A DNA stretch of 64,000 bases from Streptomyces sp. DT2A-34 (lineage in GTDB: Bacteria > Actinomycetota > Actinomycetes > Streptomycetales > Streptomycetaceae): the NCBI RefSeq assembly GCF_030499515.1, contig NZ_JASTWJ010000001.1, positions 8,412,001 to 8,476,000 of the forward strand, given 5' to 3'. This document shows positions 17,827 through 29,653 of the stretch, in pieces. Position numbers and translations under genes: made by a program. Within the stretch, counting starts at the first letter, position 1; each line of letters opens with the position of its first letter. Below the pieces are notes generated by a model. That model ran no database searches, was not told the DNA's origin, and worked only from the letters and a program-made list of their open reading frames with translations.

Positions 17827-18945
17827 ATGTCGAAGCTCGGCAACCTCGGCGCCCGACTGCACCGTGGCGAGGTCGGCTATGACTTCGTCGGCAACCGCAA
17901 GATCTGGTACGGCGTCTCGATCCTGATCACCATCACGGCCATCGTCGGCCTGGCGGTGCGCGGCCTCAACATGGGCATCGAGTTCGAGGGCGGAGCGGTC
18001 TTCACCACCCCGGAGAAGACGGCCGTCTCGGTGGCCCAGGCCGAGAAGTACGCGGAGGAGGCGTCCGGCCACGACGCCATCGTCCAGAAGCTCGGCAACG
18101 GCAGCCTGCGCATCCAGGTCGCGGGCATCGACACCGGCGCGGCCGACAAGGTCTCGGCGGAGCTGGCCAAGGACCTGGGCGTCAACGAGAACGACGTCAC
18201 CGGCGAGCTGGTCGGCCCCAGCTGGGGTGAGCAGATCGCCGCCAAGGCCTGGCAGGGCCTCGGCATCTTCCTGGTACTCGTGGTGATCTATCTGGCGATC
18301 GCGTTCGAGTGGCGCATGGCGCTCGCCGCGTTCGTCGCACTGATCCACGACATCACCATCACGGTCGGTATCTACGCCCTCGTCGGCTTCGAGGTCACAC
18401 CGGGCACGGTGATCGGTCTGCTGACGATCCTCGGTTACTCGCTCTACGACACGGTCGTCGTCTTCGACAGCCTCAAGGAGCAGACGAAGGACGTCACCAA
18501 GCAGACCCGCTGGACGTACAGCGACATCGCCAACCGCTCGATCAACAGCACCCTGGTCCGCTCCGTCAACACCACGGTGGTCGCGCTGCTGCCGGTGGCG
18601 GGCCTGCTGTTCATCGGTGGCGGCTTCCTCGGTGCCGGCATGCTCAACGACATCTCGCTGTCGCTGTTCGTCGGCCTCGCGGCCGGTGCGTACTCCTCGA
18701 TCTTCATCGCCACGCCGCTCGTCGCCGACCTCAAGGAGCTCGAGCCGCAGATGAAGGCCCTGAAGAAGCGCGTGCTCGCCAAGCGGGCCCAGGCCGGAGC
18801 GCAGGGCGAGCCCGCGGACGCCCTGGCCGACGACGAGCAGTTCGACGACGAGCCGGAGGACGCCGCCCCCGCGGTCGTCGGCCCCCGCGACCAGCCCGCG
18901 TCCCGCAACCGGGGCCGCGGCCGACCCTCGGGGAAGCGCCGATGA
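17827..18945 (+). CDS. secF: Protein translocase subunit SecF
   Basis: A 372-residue partner of SecD. TM1 lies in IWYGVSILITITAIVGLAV, followed by the SecF block GLNMGIEFEGGAVF, then five helices with LLTILGYSLYDTVVVFDSLKE and the RSINSTLVRSVNTTVVALLPV loop typical of SecF. The C-terminal 60 residues are charged and cytoplasmic. The ATG at 17827 follows GGAGG located at the end of secD. Its stop overlaps the apt ATG. Confidence 0.96.
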   Translation: MSKLGNLGARLHRGEVGYDFVGNRKIWYGVSILITITAIVGLAVRGLNMGIEFEGGAVFTTPEKTAVSVAQAEKYAEEASGHDAIVQKLGNGSLRIQVAGIDTGAADKVSAELAKDLGVNENDVTGELVGPSWGEQIAAKAWQGLGIFLVLVVIYLAIAFEWRMALAAFVALIHDITITVGIYALVGFEVTPGTVIGLLTILGYSLYDTVVVFDSLKEQTKDVTKQTRWTYSDIANRSINSTLVRSVNTTVVALLPVAGLLFIGGGFLGAGMLNDISLSLFVGLAAGAYSSIFIATPLVADLKELEPQMKALKKRVLAKRAQAGAQGEPADALADDEQFDDEPEDAAPAVVGPRDQPASRNRGRGRPSGKRR

Positions 18946-19481
18946 CCGGCATCGAGGAGCTGCTGCTCAGCCGTATCCGTGACGTCGCGGATTACCCGGA
19001 GCCGGGCGTGATGTTCAAGGACATCACCCCGCTCCTGGCGGACCCGGCAGCCTTCACGGCGCTCACCGACGCGCTGGCCGAGATCGCCGCGAACACCGGC
19101 GCCACGAAGATCGTCGGCCTTGAGGCCCGAGGCTTCATACTCGGCGCCCCTGTCGCCGTCCGCGCGGGCATCGGCTTCATCCCGGTCCGCAAGGCGGGCA
19201 AGCTCCCCGGGGCGACGCTCAGCCAGGCGTACGACCTGGAGTACGGCTCCGCCGAGATCGAGGTGCACGCCGAGGACCTGAGCGCGGGCGACCGCGTCCT
19301 GGTCGTCGACGACGTGCTCGCCACCGGCGGCACGGTTGAGGCCTCTCTCCAGCTCATCCGTCGTGCCGGAGCGGAGGTCGCCGGTGTCGCGATTCTCATG
19401 GAGCTCGGGTTTCTCGGCGGTCGGCAGCGGCTTGAGCCTGCGTTGTCAGGTGCACCTTTGGAGACGTTGATCATCGTCTGA
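18942..19481 (+). CDS. apt: Adenine phosphoribosyltransferase
   Basis: A 179-residue salvage enzyme that makes AMP from adenine and PRPP. The PRPP-binding loop is VLVVDDVLATGGT at residues 119-131, and the purine-side block is GLEARGFILGAPVA. The ATG at 18942 overlaps the secF stop (ATGA). The secDF-apt-relA order is conserved in actinobacteria, although here a small gene separates apt from relA. A strong hairpin follows 19 bases after the stop. Confidence 0.96.
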   Translation: MTGIEELLLSRIRDVADYPEPGVMFKDITPLLADPAAFTALTDALAEIAANTGATKIVGLEARGFILGAPVAVRAGIGFIPVRKAGKLPGATLSQAYDLEYGSAEIEVHAEDLSAGDRVLVVDDVLATGGTVEASLQLIRRAGAEVAGVAILMELGFLGGRQRLEPALSGAPLETLIIV

Positions 19482-19500
19482 GGTCGGCGTCGGAAGGTGA

Positions 19501-19535
19501 AAAAGGGTGCTCCGGGTTTCCCGGAGCACCCTTTT
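19501..19535 (+). terminator. Intrinsic-type terminator after apt
   Basis: A perfect 16-base stem, AAAAGGGTGCTCCGGG at 19501-19516 and its complement at 19520-19535, has a TTT loop and the arm itself ends in CTTTT. It should end the secD-secF-apt transcript. Confidence 0.85.
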
Positions 19536-19598
19536 CTGTCGATGTGAGCGAAATGTGTAGATGCAGTGACTTTGTCATGCCTTAGGCGGTTTTCCTCA

Positions 19599-19697
19599 GA
19601 AGTTGCTCAACTTCCTTGATGTGCGTCGGAGGTGATGAGCAAGATCTATTCCGACCAGCCCGCCGGCTCGACCAACCCACCTGTGGGTGCCGGCGGG
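19599..19697 (+). promoter_or_regulatory. Palindrome and nested leader hairpin before the small secreted protein gene
   Basis: Two structures precede the gene. One is a palindrome, GAAGTTGCTCAACTTC at 19599-19614 (6-4-6), which could be an operator. The other is a nested hairpin: outer stem CCCGCCGGC 19659-19667 with GCCGGCGGG 19689-19697, inner stem ACCCAC 19675-19680 with GTGGGT 19683-19688. The hairpin ends about 12 bases before the GGAGG site, so it could affect translation or mRNA stability. No known riboswitch class was recognised. Confidence 0.4.
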
Positions 19698-19718
19698 GAC
19701 CAAAAACGGAGGAACCAA

Positions 19719-20129
19719 GTGTCAATCTCGCGCAAGATCGTCACGGGGGCCATGACCCTTGTATCTGTGGCAGCGATCTCCGCCGCAGCGGCTCCCGCGA
19801 ACGCGACGCAGGCAGACGCCTCGTCCGAGCGCGCTACGCGCTGTTCGAGCTCCTGGAAGAACGCGGGCGCCGTCCCCGGTCGCTGGAGCAAGGTCAAGAA
19901 CTCCGACTGCAGCATCATCGGCCACGACGGCTTCAAGATCGGCTACCAGTGGGCTGTCGAGCGGGGTGGCCGCATCTGCGTCAAGGTGAAGGGCTTCGAT
20001 GCTCAGCACAAGGCGAAGTGGTACGACGCCGGCTGCGCCAAGAACGGTTCCGTCAAGGTGCCGTGGGGGAACGTCGCCGGCATCAAGGAGATGAAGGTCA
20101 AGGGCACCGCCCTCTTCAAGTGGCGCTGA
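19719..20129 (+). CDS. Small secreted protein, four cysteines, unknown function
   Basis: A 136-residue product with a clear signal peptide: basic start SISRK, hydrophobic core VTGAMTLVSVAAISAAAA and an Ala-x-Ala type region PANATQA near residue 30. The mature part, about 105 residues, is basic and has four cysteines (RCSSSWKN, DCSIIGH, RICVKV, AGCAK), enough for two disulfides. The GTG at 19719 is chosen because GGAGG lies six bases upstream and the signal peptide starts at once; an ATG at 19635 would put 28 polar residues in front. It sits alone between the apt terminator and relA, so it is probably a monocistronic accessory gene. No family is recognised. Confidence 0.75.
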   Translation: MSISRKIVTGAMTLVSVAAISAAAAPANATQADASSERATRCSSSWKNAGAVPGRWSKVKNSDCSIIGHDGFKIGYQWAVERGGRICVKVKGFDAQHKAKWYDAGCAKNGSVKVPWGNVAGIKEMKVKGTALFKWR

Positions 20130-20159
20130 CCCACCGCCCTCTTCAAGTGGCGCTGACCC
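20106..20159. repeat. 27-bp direct tandem duplication at a gene end
   Basis: The unit 20106-20132 is repeated exactly at 20133-20159 (it starts ACCGCCCTCTTCAAGTGG). The first copy holds the last seven codons and the stop of the small secreted protein gene; the second copy is a non-coding echo. Exact identity points to a recent slippage event. Confidence 0.9.
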
Positions 20160-20395
20160 CTCAGCAGTTGTCCGCGAACACTGGACGGACCGGCTGAGAT
20201 TCGACCGGCCCGGCAGTTGCGCGCCGACCGCATAGGGTGACCGAGGCGGGCCCGGAGGAATCCGGCGCCCGCCTCGTGCGTTTCTTGGGTTGACGGCCCT
20301 CACATCGGGCTCAAGGCGATCCTGGGGCGCAGGATCGCTACCATGGGGTTTCCGGAGCCTGACCGGGGGACCCGGATCGCGCACGAGGAGCCCTC

Positions 20396-22927
<2,532 letters not shown>

Positions 22928-22958
22928 GACACGACGAGCTCGTAGGCGTAGCACGAGT

Positions 22959-23005
22959 ACGACGAGAAGGGCCCCGTACGCGACGTACGGGGCCCTTCTC
23001 GTCGT
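22959..23005. terminator. Perfect 22-bp bidirectional hairpin between relA and the DUF349 gene
   Basis: The arms 22959-22980 and 22984-23005 are perfectly complementary around the loop CGA. It lies between convergent genes and is likely to act on both transcripts. It is one of the longest perfect stems in the window. Confidence 0.85.
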
Positions 23006-23102
23006 AAAGCTGTTGTCCCGAAGCTGTTGTCCCGGCCGTCAGCCGCCGAACTCCTGCAGGCCCTTCAGCGCCTGGTCCAGCAGCGCCTGGCGGCCCTCCA
23101 GC

Positions 23103-24269
23103 TCACGCTTCGAGCTTGTCGGCCCTGGCGTTGTTGCCCTGGGCGCGCGCCTGCTCGATCTGGCCCCTCAGCTTGTCCACGGCGGCCTGGAGCTGACCGG
23201 TCAGCCCCTCAGCACGCGCGCGCGCCTCCGGGTTGGTCCGTCGCCACTCGGCCTCCTCGGCCTCCTGGATGGCCCGCTCGACGGCGTGCATCCGGCCCTC
23301 GACCTTCGGGCGGGCGTCGCGCGGCACATGGCCGATGGCCTCCCAGCGCTCGTTGATCGAGCGGAAGGCGGCTCGCGTGCCCTTCAGGTCGCCGATCGGC
23401 AGGAGCTTCTCGGCCTCCTCGGCCAGCTCCTCCTTCAGCTTCAGGTTCTCGGCCTGCTCGGCGTCGCGCTCGGCGAAGACCGAGCTGCGGGCCGCGAAGA
23501 AGACGTCCTGGGCGCCGCGGAAGCGGTTCCACAGGTCGTCCTCGTGCTCGCGCTGGGCGCGCCCGGCGGCCTTCCACTCCGACATCAGCTCGCGGTAGCG
23601 CGCCGCCGTCGGACCCCAGTCGGTCGAACCGGACAGCGACTCGGCCTCGGCGACCAGCCGCTCCTTGGTCTTGCGAGCCTCCTCGCGCTGTGCGTCCAAC
23701 TGCGCGAAGTGCGCCTTGCGGCGCTTGGAGAACGCCGACCGGGCGTGCGAGAAGCGGTGCCACAGCTCGTCGTCCGACTTGCGGTCCAGCCGCGGCAGGC
23801 CCTTCCAGGTGTCGACCAGGGACCGCAGCCGCTCACCGGCGGCCCGCCACTGGTCGGACTGGGCCAGCTCCTCCGCCTCGGTGACCAGCGCCTCCTTGGC
23901 GTGCCGGGCCTCGTCGGACTGCTTCGCGCGCTGCTGCTTGCGCTCCTCGCGGCGCTTGCCGACGGTCTCGACCAGCTTGTCCAGGCGGGTCCGCAGGGCG
24001 TCCAGGTCGCCGACCGCGTGGTGCGCGTCGACCTGCTCACGGATGTGGTCGATCGCGGTCTGCGCGTCCTTCGCCGACAGGTCGGTGGTCTTCACTCGCT
24101 TCTCGAGGAGGCCGATCTCGACAACCAGGCCCTCGTACTTGCGCTCGAAGTAGGCCAGCGCCTCCTCAGGGGAGCCGGCCTGCCAGGATCCGACGACCTG
24201 CTCGCCGTCGGCCGTACGCACGTACACGGTCCCCGTCTCGTCGACGCGGCCCCACGGGTCGCTGCTCAC
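23103..24269 (-). CDS. DUF349 coiled-coil protein, probably frameshifted at its C terminus
   Basis: A 388-residue, highly charged and helical protein with repeated DUF349 units (WKGLPRLDRKSDDELWHRF, WKAAGRAQREHEDDLWNRFR, WEAIGHVPRDARPKVEGRM), starting VSSDPWGRVDETGTVYV. The GTG at 24269 is chosen because GGAGGAGG lies six bases upstream. The frame ends abruptly at DKLEA (stop at 23103-23105). The shifted frame beginning at 23104 encodes ELEGRQALLDQALKGLQEF and two glycines, then stops at 23039, with entirely G/C third positions. I recall family members ending in this way, so a one-base insertion near 23105 is likely. The function of DUF349 proteins is not established. Confidence 0.85.
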   Translation of the reverse strand: MSSDPWGRVDETGTVYVRTADGEQVVGSWQAGSPEEALAYFERKYEGLVVEIGLLEKRVKTTDLSAKDAQTAIDHIREQVDAHHAVGDLDALRTRLDKLVETVGKRREERKQQRAKQSDEARHAKEALVTEAEELAQSDQWRAAGERLRSLVDTWKGLPRLDRKSDDELWHRFSHARSAFSKRRKAHFAQLDAQREEARKTKERLVAEAESLSGSTDWGPTAARYRELMSEWKAAGRAQREHEDDLWNRFRGAQDVFFAARSSVFAERDAEQAENLKLKEELAEEAEKLLPIGDLKGTRAAFRSINERWEAIGHVPRDARPKVEGRMHAVERAIQEAEEAEWRRTNPEARARAEGLTGQLQAAVDKLRGQIEQARAQGNNARADKLEA

Positions 24270-24404
24270 AGCGCCTCCTCCACATGATGCCTGCGAGGGG
24301 CTTGTGTTCCCCCGGGCATCGTCCACAGTTTCGTCACGGCCAACATAGGCGACCGGCGGGTTGCCTGTCCGCATCCCGCGCGACCGAAATTACGCAGTTG
24401 GCGG

Positions 24405-25220
24405 TCAGGATTTGGTGACCGTCGCCTTGTTGATGACGACCGTCGCGACAGGCGCCCCGTCGCCCTGGCCAGTGCTCTCTCCGGCGTCGGCAATCTTCTT
24501 CAGTACCTTCATGCCGGATTCGGAAACGGTACCGAACGGTGTGTAGCTGGGCGGGAGCTGACTGTCCTGGTAGACGAGGAAGAACTGGCTGCCGCCGGAG
24601 TTCTTCTGCCCGGTGTTCGCCATCGCGACGGTGCCCGCCGGGTAGATGTTGTCCTTGAGGCTTTTGTCCTTCAGGTTCTCGTCCGGGATCGTGTACCCGG
24701 GACCGCCCGTGCCGGTGCCCGTCGGGTCGCCGCACTGCAGCACATAGATGTTGCTGGTGGTGAGCCGGTGGCACTTGGAGTGGTCGAAGTAGCCCTTGCC
24801 GGCGAGGAAGTCGAACGAGTTCACGGTGTGCGGCGCGGCCGAGGCCTTCAGCGCGATGTCTATGTCACCGCAGGTCGTCGCGAGCTTCATCGTGTACTTC
24901 GCCGACTTGTCGACGGTCAGCTCCGGTTCCTTCTTCCAGGTCGCCGTCTTGACCTTGCCCTCGGCGGGCTTCTCGCACGGGTCCTCGGCCTTGGGGGGCG
25001 AGCTCGGCGTGACCTCCGAGCTCGCGTTCTCCTTGCTGTCGTCCTCCTTGAGGACCCCGGTCGTGTACAGCGCGAGGCTGCCGATGATGACCACCCCGAG
25101 CGCCGACGCGATCACCGAGTTGCGCATGCGCGCCTTGCGTCGGGCGGATGTGCGCCGCTGCTGCTGCCGCAAGAACTTCTCCCGGGCGAGCTGACGCCGC
25201 CGCTGTTCCTGGCTGACCAC
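24405..25220 (-). CDS. Membrane-anchored cyclophilin-type peptidyl-prolyl isomerase
   Basis: A 271-residue protein. The basic cytoplasmic N terminus (QEQRRRQLAREKFLRQQQRR) leads to one membrane helix (VIASALGVVIIGSLALYTTG), a low-complexity linker, and an extracellular cyclophilin domain from about residue 85. Cyclophilin blocks are visible: LATTCGDIDIALKASAAPHT, FDHSKCHRLTT, GTVAMANTGQKNSGGSQFF and FGTVSESGMKVL. It should speed folding of exported proteins around proline. The GTG at 25220 follows GAGGAGA. The usual FHR catalytic arginine is kept as CHR. It lies downstream of no obvious operon partner. Confidence 0.92.
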   Translation of the reverse strand: MVSQEQRRRQLAREKFLRQQQRRTSARRKARMRNSVIASALGVVIIGSLALYTTGVLKEDDSKENASSEVTPSSPPKAEDPCEKPAEGKVKTATWKKEPELTVDKSAKYTMKLATTCGDIDIALKASAAPHTVNSFDFLAGKGYFDHSKCHRLTTSNIYVLQCGDPTGTGTGGPGYTIPDENLKDKSLKDNIYPAGTVAMANTGQKNSGGSQFFLVYQDSQLPPSYTPFGTVSESGMKVLKKIADAGESTGQGDGAPVATVVINKATVTKS

Positions 25221-25401
25221 CGGGTTCTCTCCTCATGCGTCGTGTGTGTCGACCGGTACGCGCGCGTCCAATGAGCCGATCGCCCGCGTGTGCCCCGTAC
25301 CGTATATGGGTTCGCTGAGGAATCGGCAGCGCCGGTAGGCTCTGACGACAGGCGGAGCCCGCCGACAAACCACCTGTGTCGACACAAACCTAAGGACGAT
25401 C

Positions 25402-26109
25402 GTGCTCATTGCCGGGTTCCCCGCCGGGGCCTGGGGGACGAACTGTTATCTCGTCGCCCCCGCCGCCGGCGAGGAGTGCGTGATCATCGACCCGGGCCAC
25501 GAAGCGGCCCCCGGAGTCGAGGAAGCGCTGAAGAAGCATCGGCTCAAGCCCGTCGCCGTCGTCCTCACCCACGGCCATCTCGACCACGTGGCCTCGGTCG
25601 TCCCGGTGTGCGGCGCACACGACGTACCGGCCTGGATCCACCCCGAGGACCGGTACATGATGAGCGACCCCGAGAAGGCGCTCGGCCGCTCCATCGGCAT
25701 GCAGCTGATGGGCGAGCTGACCATCGGGGAGCCGGACGACGTCAAGGAGTTGACCGACGGCGCGAAGCTGGAGCTGGCCGGTCTGGAGCTGACCGTCGCG
25801 CACGCGCCGGGCCATACCAAGGGGTCGGTGACCTTCGGCCTGCCCGAGGCGGCGGACATCCCGCCGATCCTCTTCTCGGGCGACCTGTTGTTCGCCGGCT
25901 CCATCGGACGCACCGACCTGCCCGGCGGTGACATGGCCGAGATCCTCGACTCGCTGGCACGCGTGTGCCTGCCGCTCGACGACTCGACCGTGGTGCTGTC
26001 CGGCCACGGCCCCCAGACGACCATCGGCCAGGAGCGCGCCACCAACCCGTACCTGCGGCAGGTGGCGGCCGGCCAGGGAGCCGCAGAGGCTCCCCGACGA
26101 GGAATGTGA
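25402..26109 (+). CDS. MBL-fold metallohydrolase (glyoxalase II-like)
   Basis: A 235-residue metallo-beta-lactamase fold hydrolase. The dinuclear metal site reads LTHGHLDHVASV, then HAPGHTKGSV and SGDLLFAGSIGRTD, with a late VLSGHGPQT histidine. This arrangement is that of glyoxalase II-like thioesterases and persulfide dioxygenase relatives; the substrate cannot be told from the sequence. The GTG at 25402 follows AAGGA. It is 12 bases upstream of hisS, a pairing often seen in actinobacteria downstream of relA. Confidence 0.9.
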   Translation: MLIAGFPAGAWGTNCYLVAPAAGEECVIIDPGHEAAPGVEEALKKHRLKPVAVVLTHGHLDHVASVVPVCGAHDVPAWIHPEDRYMMSDPEKALGRSIGMQLMGELTIGEPDDVKELTDGAKLELAGLELTVAHAPGHTKGSVTFGLPEAADIPPILFSGDLLFAGSIGRTDLPGGDMAEILDSLARVCLPLDDSTVVLSGHGPQTTIGQERATNPYLRQVAAGQGAAEAPRRGM

Positions 26110-26121
26110 CGAGAGACTTCC

Positions 26122-27384
26122 GTGAGCACCTTTCAGGCCCCCAAGGGCACGTACGACCTGATCCCCCCGGACTCCGCCAAGTACCTGGCGGTCCGTGAGG
26201 CGATCGCGGCCCCCCTGCGCAACTCCGGCTACGGCTACATCGAGACGCCCGGCTTCGAGAGCGTCGAGCTGTTCGCGCGCGGCGTCGGCGAGTCCACCGA
26301 CATCGTGACCAAGGAGATGTACGCCTTCGAGACCAAGGGCGGCGACAGGCTCGCCCTGCGCCCCGAGGGCACGGCCTCGGTCCTGCGCGCGGCCCTGGAG
26401 GCCAACCTGCACAAGGCGGGCAACCTCCCGGTCAAGCTCTGGTACTCGGGCTCGTACTACCGCTACGAGCGCCCCCAGAAGGGCCGTTACAGGCACTTCT
26501 CCCAGGTCGGCGCCGAGGCGATCGGCGCCGAGGACCCGGCGCTGGACGCCGAGTTGATCATCCTGGCCGACCAGGCATACCGCTCGCTGGGCCTGAGCGA
26601 CTTCCGGATCCTGCTCAACAGCCTGGGCGACAAGGAGTGCCGCCCGGTGTACCGAGCGGCGCTGCAGGACTTCCTGCGCGGCCTGGACCTGGACGACGAC
26701 ACCCGCCGCCGCATCGACATCAACCCGCTGCGCGTCCTCGACGACAAGCGCGAGTCGGTCCAGAAGCAGCTGACCGGCGCCCCGCTCCTGCGCGACTACC
26801 TCTGCGACGCCTGCAAGGCGTACCACGAGGAGGTCCGTGAACTGATCACCGCCGCGGGCGTCTCCTTCGAGGACGACCCGAAGCTGGTGCGCGGCCTGGA
26901 CTACTACACGCGTACGACCTTCGAGTTCGTCCACGACGGTCTCGGCTCCCAGTCCGCGGTGGGCGGCGGTGGCCGCTACGACGGCCTGTCCGAGATGATC
27001 GGCGGCCCCGCGCTGCCGTCCGTCGGCTGGGCTCTGGGCGTCGACCGCACGGTGCTCGCCCTGGAGGCGGAGGGCGTGGAACTCCAACTCCCGTCGTCCA
27101 CCAGCGTGTTCGCGGTGCCGCTCGGCGAGGAGGCGCGCCGCGTCCTGTTCGCCAAGGTCACCGAGTTGCGCAAGGTCGGCATCGCGGCGGACTTCTCCTA
27201 CGGCCACAAGGGCCTCAAGGGCGCGATGAAGAACGCCAACCGCAGCGGCGCCCGCTACACGATCGTCGCCGGCGAACGTGACCTCGCCGAGGGCGTCGTC
27301 CAGCTCAAGGACATGGAGTCCGGTGAGCAGGCTGCCGTCGGCGTCAACGAGATCGTGGCCGAGCTGGAAGCCCGGCTGGGCTGA
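26122..27384 (+). CDS. hisS: Histidyl-tRNA synthetase
   Basis: A 420-residue class II aminoacyl-tRNA synthetase starting [17 protein letters not shown]. Motif 2 and the ATP site appear as [11 protein letters not shown] and [20 protein letters not shown]; the histidine-binding signatures are [12 protein letters not shown] and GGGGRYDGL; motif 3 is [13 protein letters not shown]. The C-terminal anticodon-binding domain follows ([14 protein letters not shown]). The GTG at 26122 lies 12 bases after the hydrolase stop, so the two are likely co-transcribed, and a strong hairpin follows at once. Confidence 0.97.
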   Translation: MSTFQAPKGTYDLIPPDSAKYLAVREAIAAPLRNSGYGYIETPGFESVELFARGVGESTDIVTKEMYAFETKGGDRLALRPEGTASVLRAALEANLHKAGNLPVKLWYSGSYYRYERPQKGRYRHFSQVGAEAIGAEDPALDAELIILADQAYRSLGLSDFRILLNSLGDKECRPVYRAALQDFLRGLDLDDDTRRRIDINPLRVLDDKRESVQKQLTGAPLLRDYLCDACKAYHEEVRELITAAGVSFEDDPKLVRGLDYYTRTTFEFVHDGLGSQSAVGGGGRYDGLSEMIGGPALPSVGWALGVDRTVLALEAEGVELQLPSSTSVFAVPLGEEARRVLFAKVTELRKVGIAADFSYGHKGLKGAMKNANRSGARYTIVAGERDLAEGVVQLKDMESGEQAAVGVNEIVAELEARLG

Positions 27385-27390
27385 ATTCCG

Positions 27391-27423
27391 AAAGGGCGGG
27401 GACCGGTTCGGTCCCCGCCCTTT
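27391..27423 (+). terminator. Intrinsic-type terminator after hisS
   Basis: A perfect 14-base stem, AAAGGGCGGGGACC at 27391-27404 and its complement at 27410-27423, has a GGTTC loop and the right arm ends in TTT. It starts seven bases after the stop codon. Confidence 0.85.
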
Positions 27424-27569
27424 GCCGTCCCGCCGGTGTCCTGAACCGAACGCCTTTACCCGTTCGCGCGCCTTTCCTTATGCCCAGCGAACGGTGGGCA
27501 CGCGTGCGCGTACGGCACAATGTGCCGTGTCCGGAGAAACTCCAAGTCTCAAGTGACGGAATCGGCGTG

Positions 27570-28226
27570 ATGAGCAAGACGACAGTCCAAGACGTCTCCA
27601 CCGAGCCCGAGCCGGAGCGTGCCGAGGCGGCGCCGCGATCGGCGGGCGGCAGCCGTGCGTTCGCCCTGATGCTGGTGATCACCGGCGCGGCGGGACTGCT
27701 TGCCGCGTGGGTCATCACGATCGACAAGTTCAAGCTGCTCGAGGCCAAGGTCGAGGGCAAGACGTTCACCCCTGGCTGCAGCCTGAACCCCGTCGTCTCC
27801 TGCGGCAACGTCATGGAGAGCAAGCAGGCCGCCGCCTTCGGGTTCCCCAACCCGATGCTCGGCCTGGTCGCCTACGGCATCGTCATCTGCGTCGGCATGA
27901 GCCTGCTCGGCCGCGCCCGCTTCCCGCGCTGGTACTGGCTCACCTTCAACGCGGGCTGCCTGTTCGGTGTGAGCTTCTGCGCCTGGCTGATGTTCCAGTC
28001 GCTGTACCGGATCAACGCGCTGTGCCTGTGGTGCTCGCTGGCCTGGGTCGCGACGATCATCATGTTCTGGTACGTGACGTCGTTCAACATCCGCAACGGC
28101 TTCCTGCCCGCGCCGAACTGGCTCAAGAGCTTCTTCGGCGAGTTCACCTGGGTCCTGCCCGTCCTGCACATCGGAATCATCGGCATGCTGGTGCTGACCC
28201 GCTGGTGGGACTTCTGGACCAGCTGA
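27570..28226 (+). CDS. Vitamin K epoxide reductase (VKOR) family membrane protein
   Basis: A 218-residue integral membrane thiol oxidoreductase with about five helices. The VKOR cysteines are present: the loop pair in [15 protein letters not shown] and the quinone-side CXXC in CLWCS. Actinobacteria use VKOR proteins in place of DsbB to reoxidise DsbA-like thioredoxins and so drive disulfide formation in secreted proteins. No fused or adjacent thioredoxin domain is seen, so the partner must lie elsewhere. The start is taken at ATG 27570; a GTG one codon upstream is equally possible and no strong ribosome binding site decides between them. Confidence 0.88.
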   Translation: MSKTTVQDVSTEPEPERAEAAPRSAGGSRAFALMLVITGAAGLLAAWVITIDKFKLLEAKVEGKTFTPGCSLNPVVSCGNVMESKQAAAFGFPNPMLGLVAYGIVICVGMSLLGRARFPRWYWLTFNAGCLFGVSFCAWLMFQSLYRINALCLWCSLAWVATIIMFWYVTSFNIRNGFLPAPNWLKSFFGEFTWVLPVLHIGIIGMLVLTRWWDFWTS

Positions 28227-28297
28227 GGGGCCGGGCCCGGCCGGGCCTTTCCCGGGGCCCGGCGGGATTGTCAGTGCGGTGATTTAGGGTTTCCAGC

Positions 28298-29653
28298 GTG
28301 GAGCCCGACCTGTTCACCGCCGCCGCAGAAGAACGCCAGGAGAAGGACCCCGCCGGCAGTCCCCTGGCGGTGCGCATGCGCCCGCGCACCCTGGACGAGG
28401 TGGTGGGCCAGCAGCACCTGCTGAAGCCGGGCTCGCCCCTGCGCAGACTCGTCGGCGAATCCGGCGGCGGCCCCGCCGGGCCCTCCTCGGTGATCCTCTG
28501 GGGCCCGCCCGGCACCGGCAAGACCACCCTGGCCTACGTCGTCTCCAAGGCCACCGACAAGCGCTTCGTCGAGCTCTCCGCCATCACCGCCGGGGTGAAG
28601 GAGGTCCGCGCGGTCATCGACGGCGCCCGCCGCGCCACCGGCGGCTTCGGCAAGGAGACCGTCCTCTTCCTCGACGAGATCCACCGCTTCAGCAAGGCCC
28701 AGCAGGACTCCCTCCTCCCGGCCGTCGAGAACCGCTGGGTGACCCTCATCGCGGCGACCACCGAGAACCCGTACTTCTCGGTCATCTCCCCCCTGCTGTC
28801 CCGCTCCCTCCTGCTCACCCTCGAACCCCTCACCGACGACGACCTGCGCGGCCTGCTGCACCGCGCCCTCACCGACGAGCGCGGCCTCAAGGGCGCCGTC
28901 ACCCTCCCCGAGGACACCGAGGCCCACCTGCTGCGCATCGCCGGCGGCGACGCCCGCCGCGCCCTGACCGCGCTGGAGGCGGCCGCCGGTGCCGCGCTCG
29001 ACAAGGGCGAGACGGACGTCGGCCTGCAGACCCTGGAGGAGACCGTCGACCGGGCGGCGGTGAAGTACGACCGCGACGGCGACCAGCACTACGACGTGGC
29101 CAGCGCCCTCATCAAGTCCATCCGCGGCTCCGACGTGGACGCCGCCCTGCACTACCTGGCCCGCATGATCGAGGCCGGCGAGGACCCCCGCTTCATCGCC
29201 CGCCGACTGATGATCTCCGCCAGCGAGGACATCGGCCTCGCCGACCCGAACGCCCTGCCGATCGCGGTAGCCGCCGCCCAGGCCGTCGCCATGATCGGCT
29301 TCCCCGAGGCCGCCCTCACCCTCAGCCACGCCACCATCGCCCTCGCGCTGGCCCCCAAGTCCAACGCCGCGACCACCGCGATCGGCGCCGCCCTGGACGA
29401 CGTACGCAAGGGACTGGCCGGTCCCGTCCCGCCCCACCTGCGCGACGGGCACTACAAGGGCGCCGCCAAGCTGGGGCACGCGCAGGGGTACGTGTATCCG
29501 CACGACCTGGCCGAGGGCATCGCCGAGCAGCAGTACGCGCCGGACGCCCTCAAGGACCGCGAGTACTACACCCCGACCCGGCACGGCGCCGAGGCGCGGT
29601 ACGCGGACGCCGTGGAGTGGACCAGGAAACACCTCGGTCGCAAGCGGTCCTGA
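28298..29653 (+). CDS. Replication-associated AAA+ recombination factor (RarA/MgsA)
   Basis: A 451-residue AAA+ ATPase of the MgsA/RarA/WRNIP1 family, which acts at stalled replication forks and interacts with SSB. The N-terminal [17 protein letters not shown] resembles clamp-loader proteins. Walker A is GPPGTGKTT, Walker [10 protein letters not shown], and sensor 1 lies in [13 protein letters not shown]. The C-terminal oligomerisation half includes [21 protein letters not shown]. The GTG at 28298 starts [17 protein letters not shown]. It is probably monocistronic, ahead of rpsD. Confidence 0.93.
   Translation: MEPDLFTAAAEERQEKDPAGSPLAVRMRPRTLDEVVGQQHLLKPGSPLRRLVGESGGGPAGPSSVILWGPPGTGKTTLAYVVSKATDKRFVELSAITAGVKEVRAVIDGARRATGGFGKETVLFLDEIHRFSKAQQDSLLPAVENRWVTLIAATTENPYFSVISPLLSRSLLLTLEPLTDDDLRGLLHRALTDERGLKGAVTLPEDTEAHLLRIAGGDARRALTALEAAAGAALDKGETDVGLQTLEETVDRAAVKYDRDGDQHYDVASALIKSIRGSDVDAALHYLARMIEAGEDPRFIARRLMISASEDIGLADPNALPIAVAAAQAVAMIGFPEAALTLSHATIALALAPKSNAATTAIGAALDDVRKGLAGPVPPHLRDGHYKGAAKLGHAQGYVYPHDLAEGIAEQQYAPDALKDREYYTPTRHGAEARYADAVEWTRKHLGRKRS

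Noticed and set aside
19635..19718. Earlier ATG start for the small secreted protein
   Set aside because: The spacing to GGAGG is only two bases and it would place 28 polar residues before the signal peptide.
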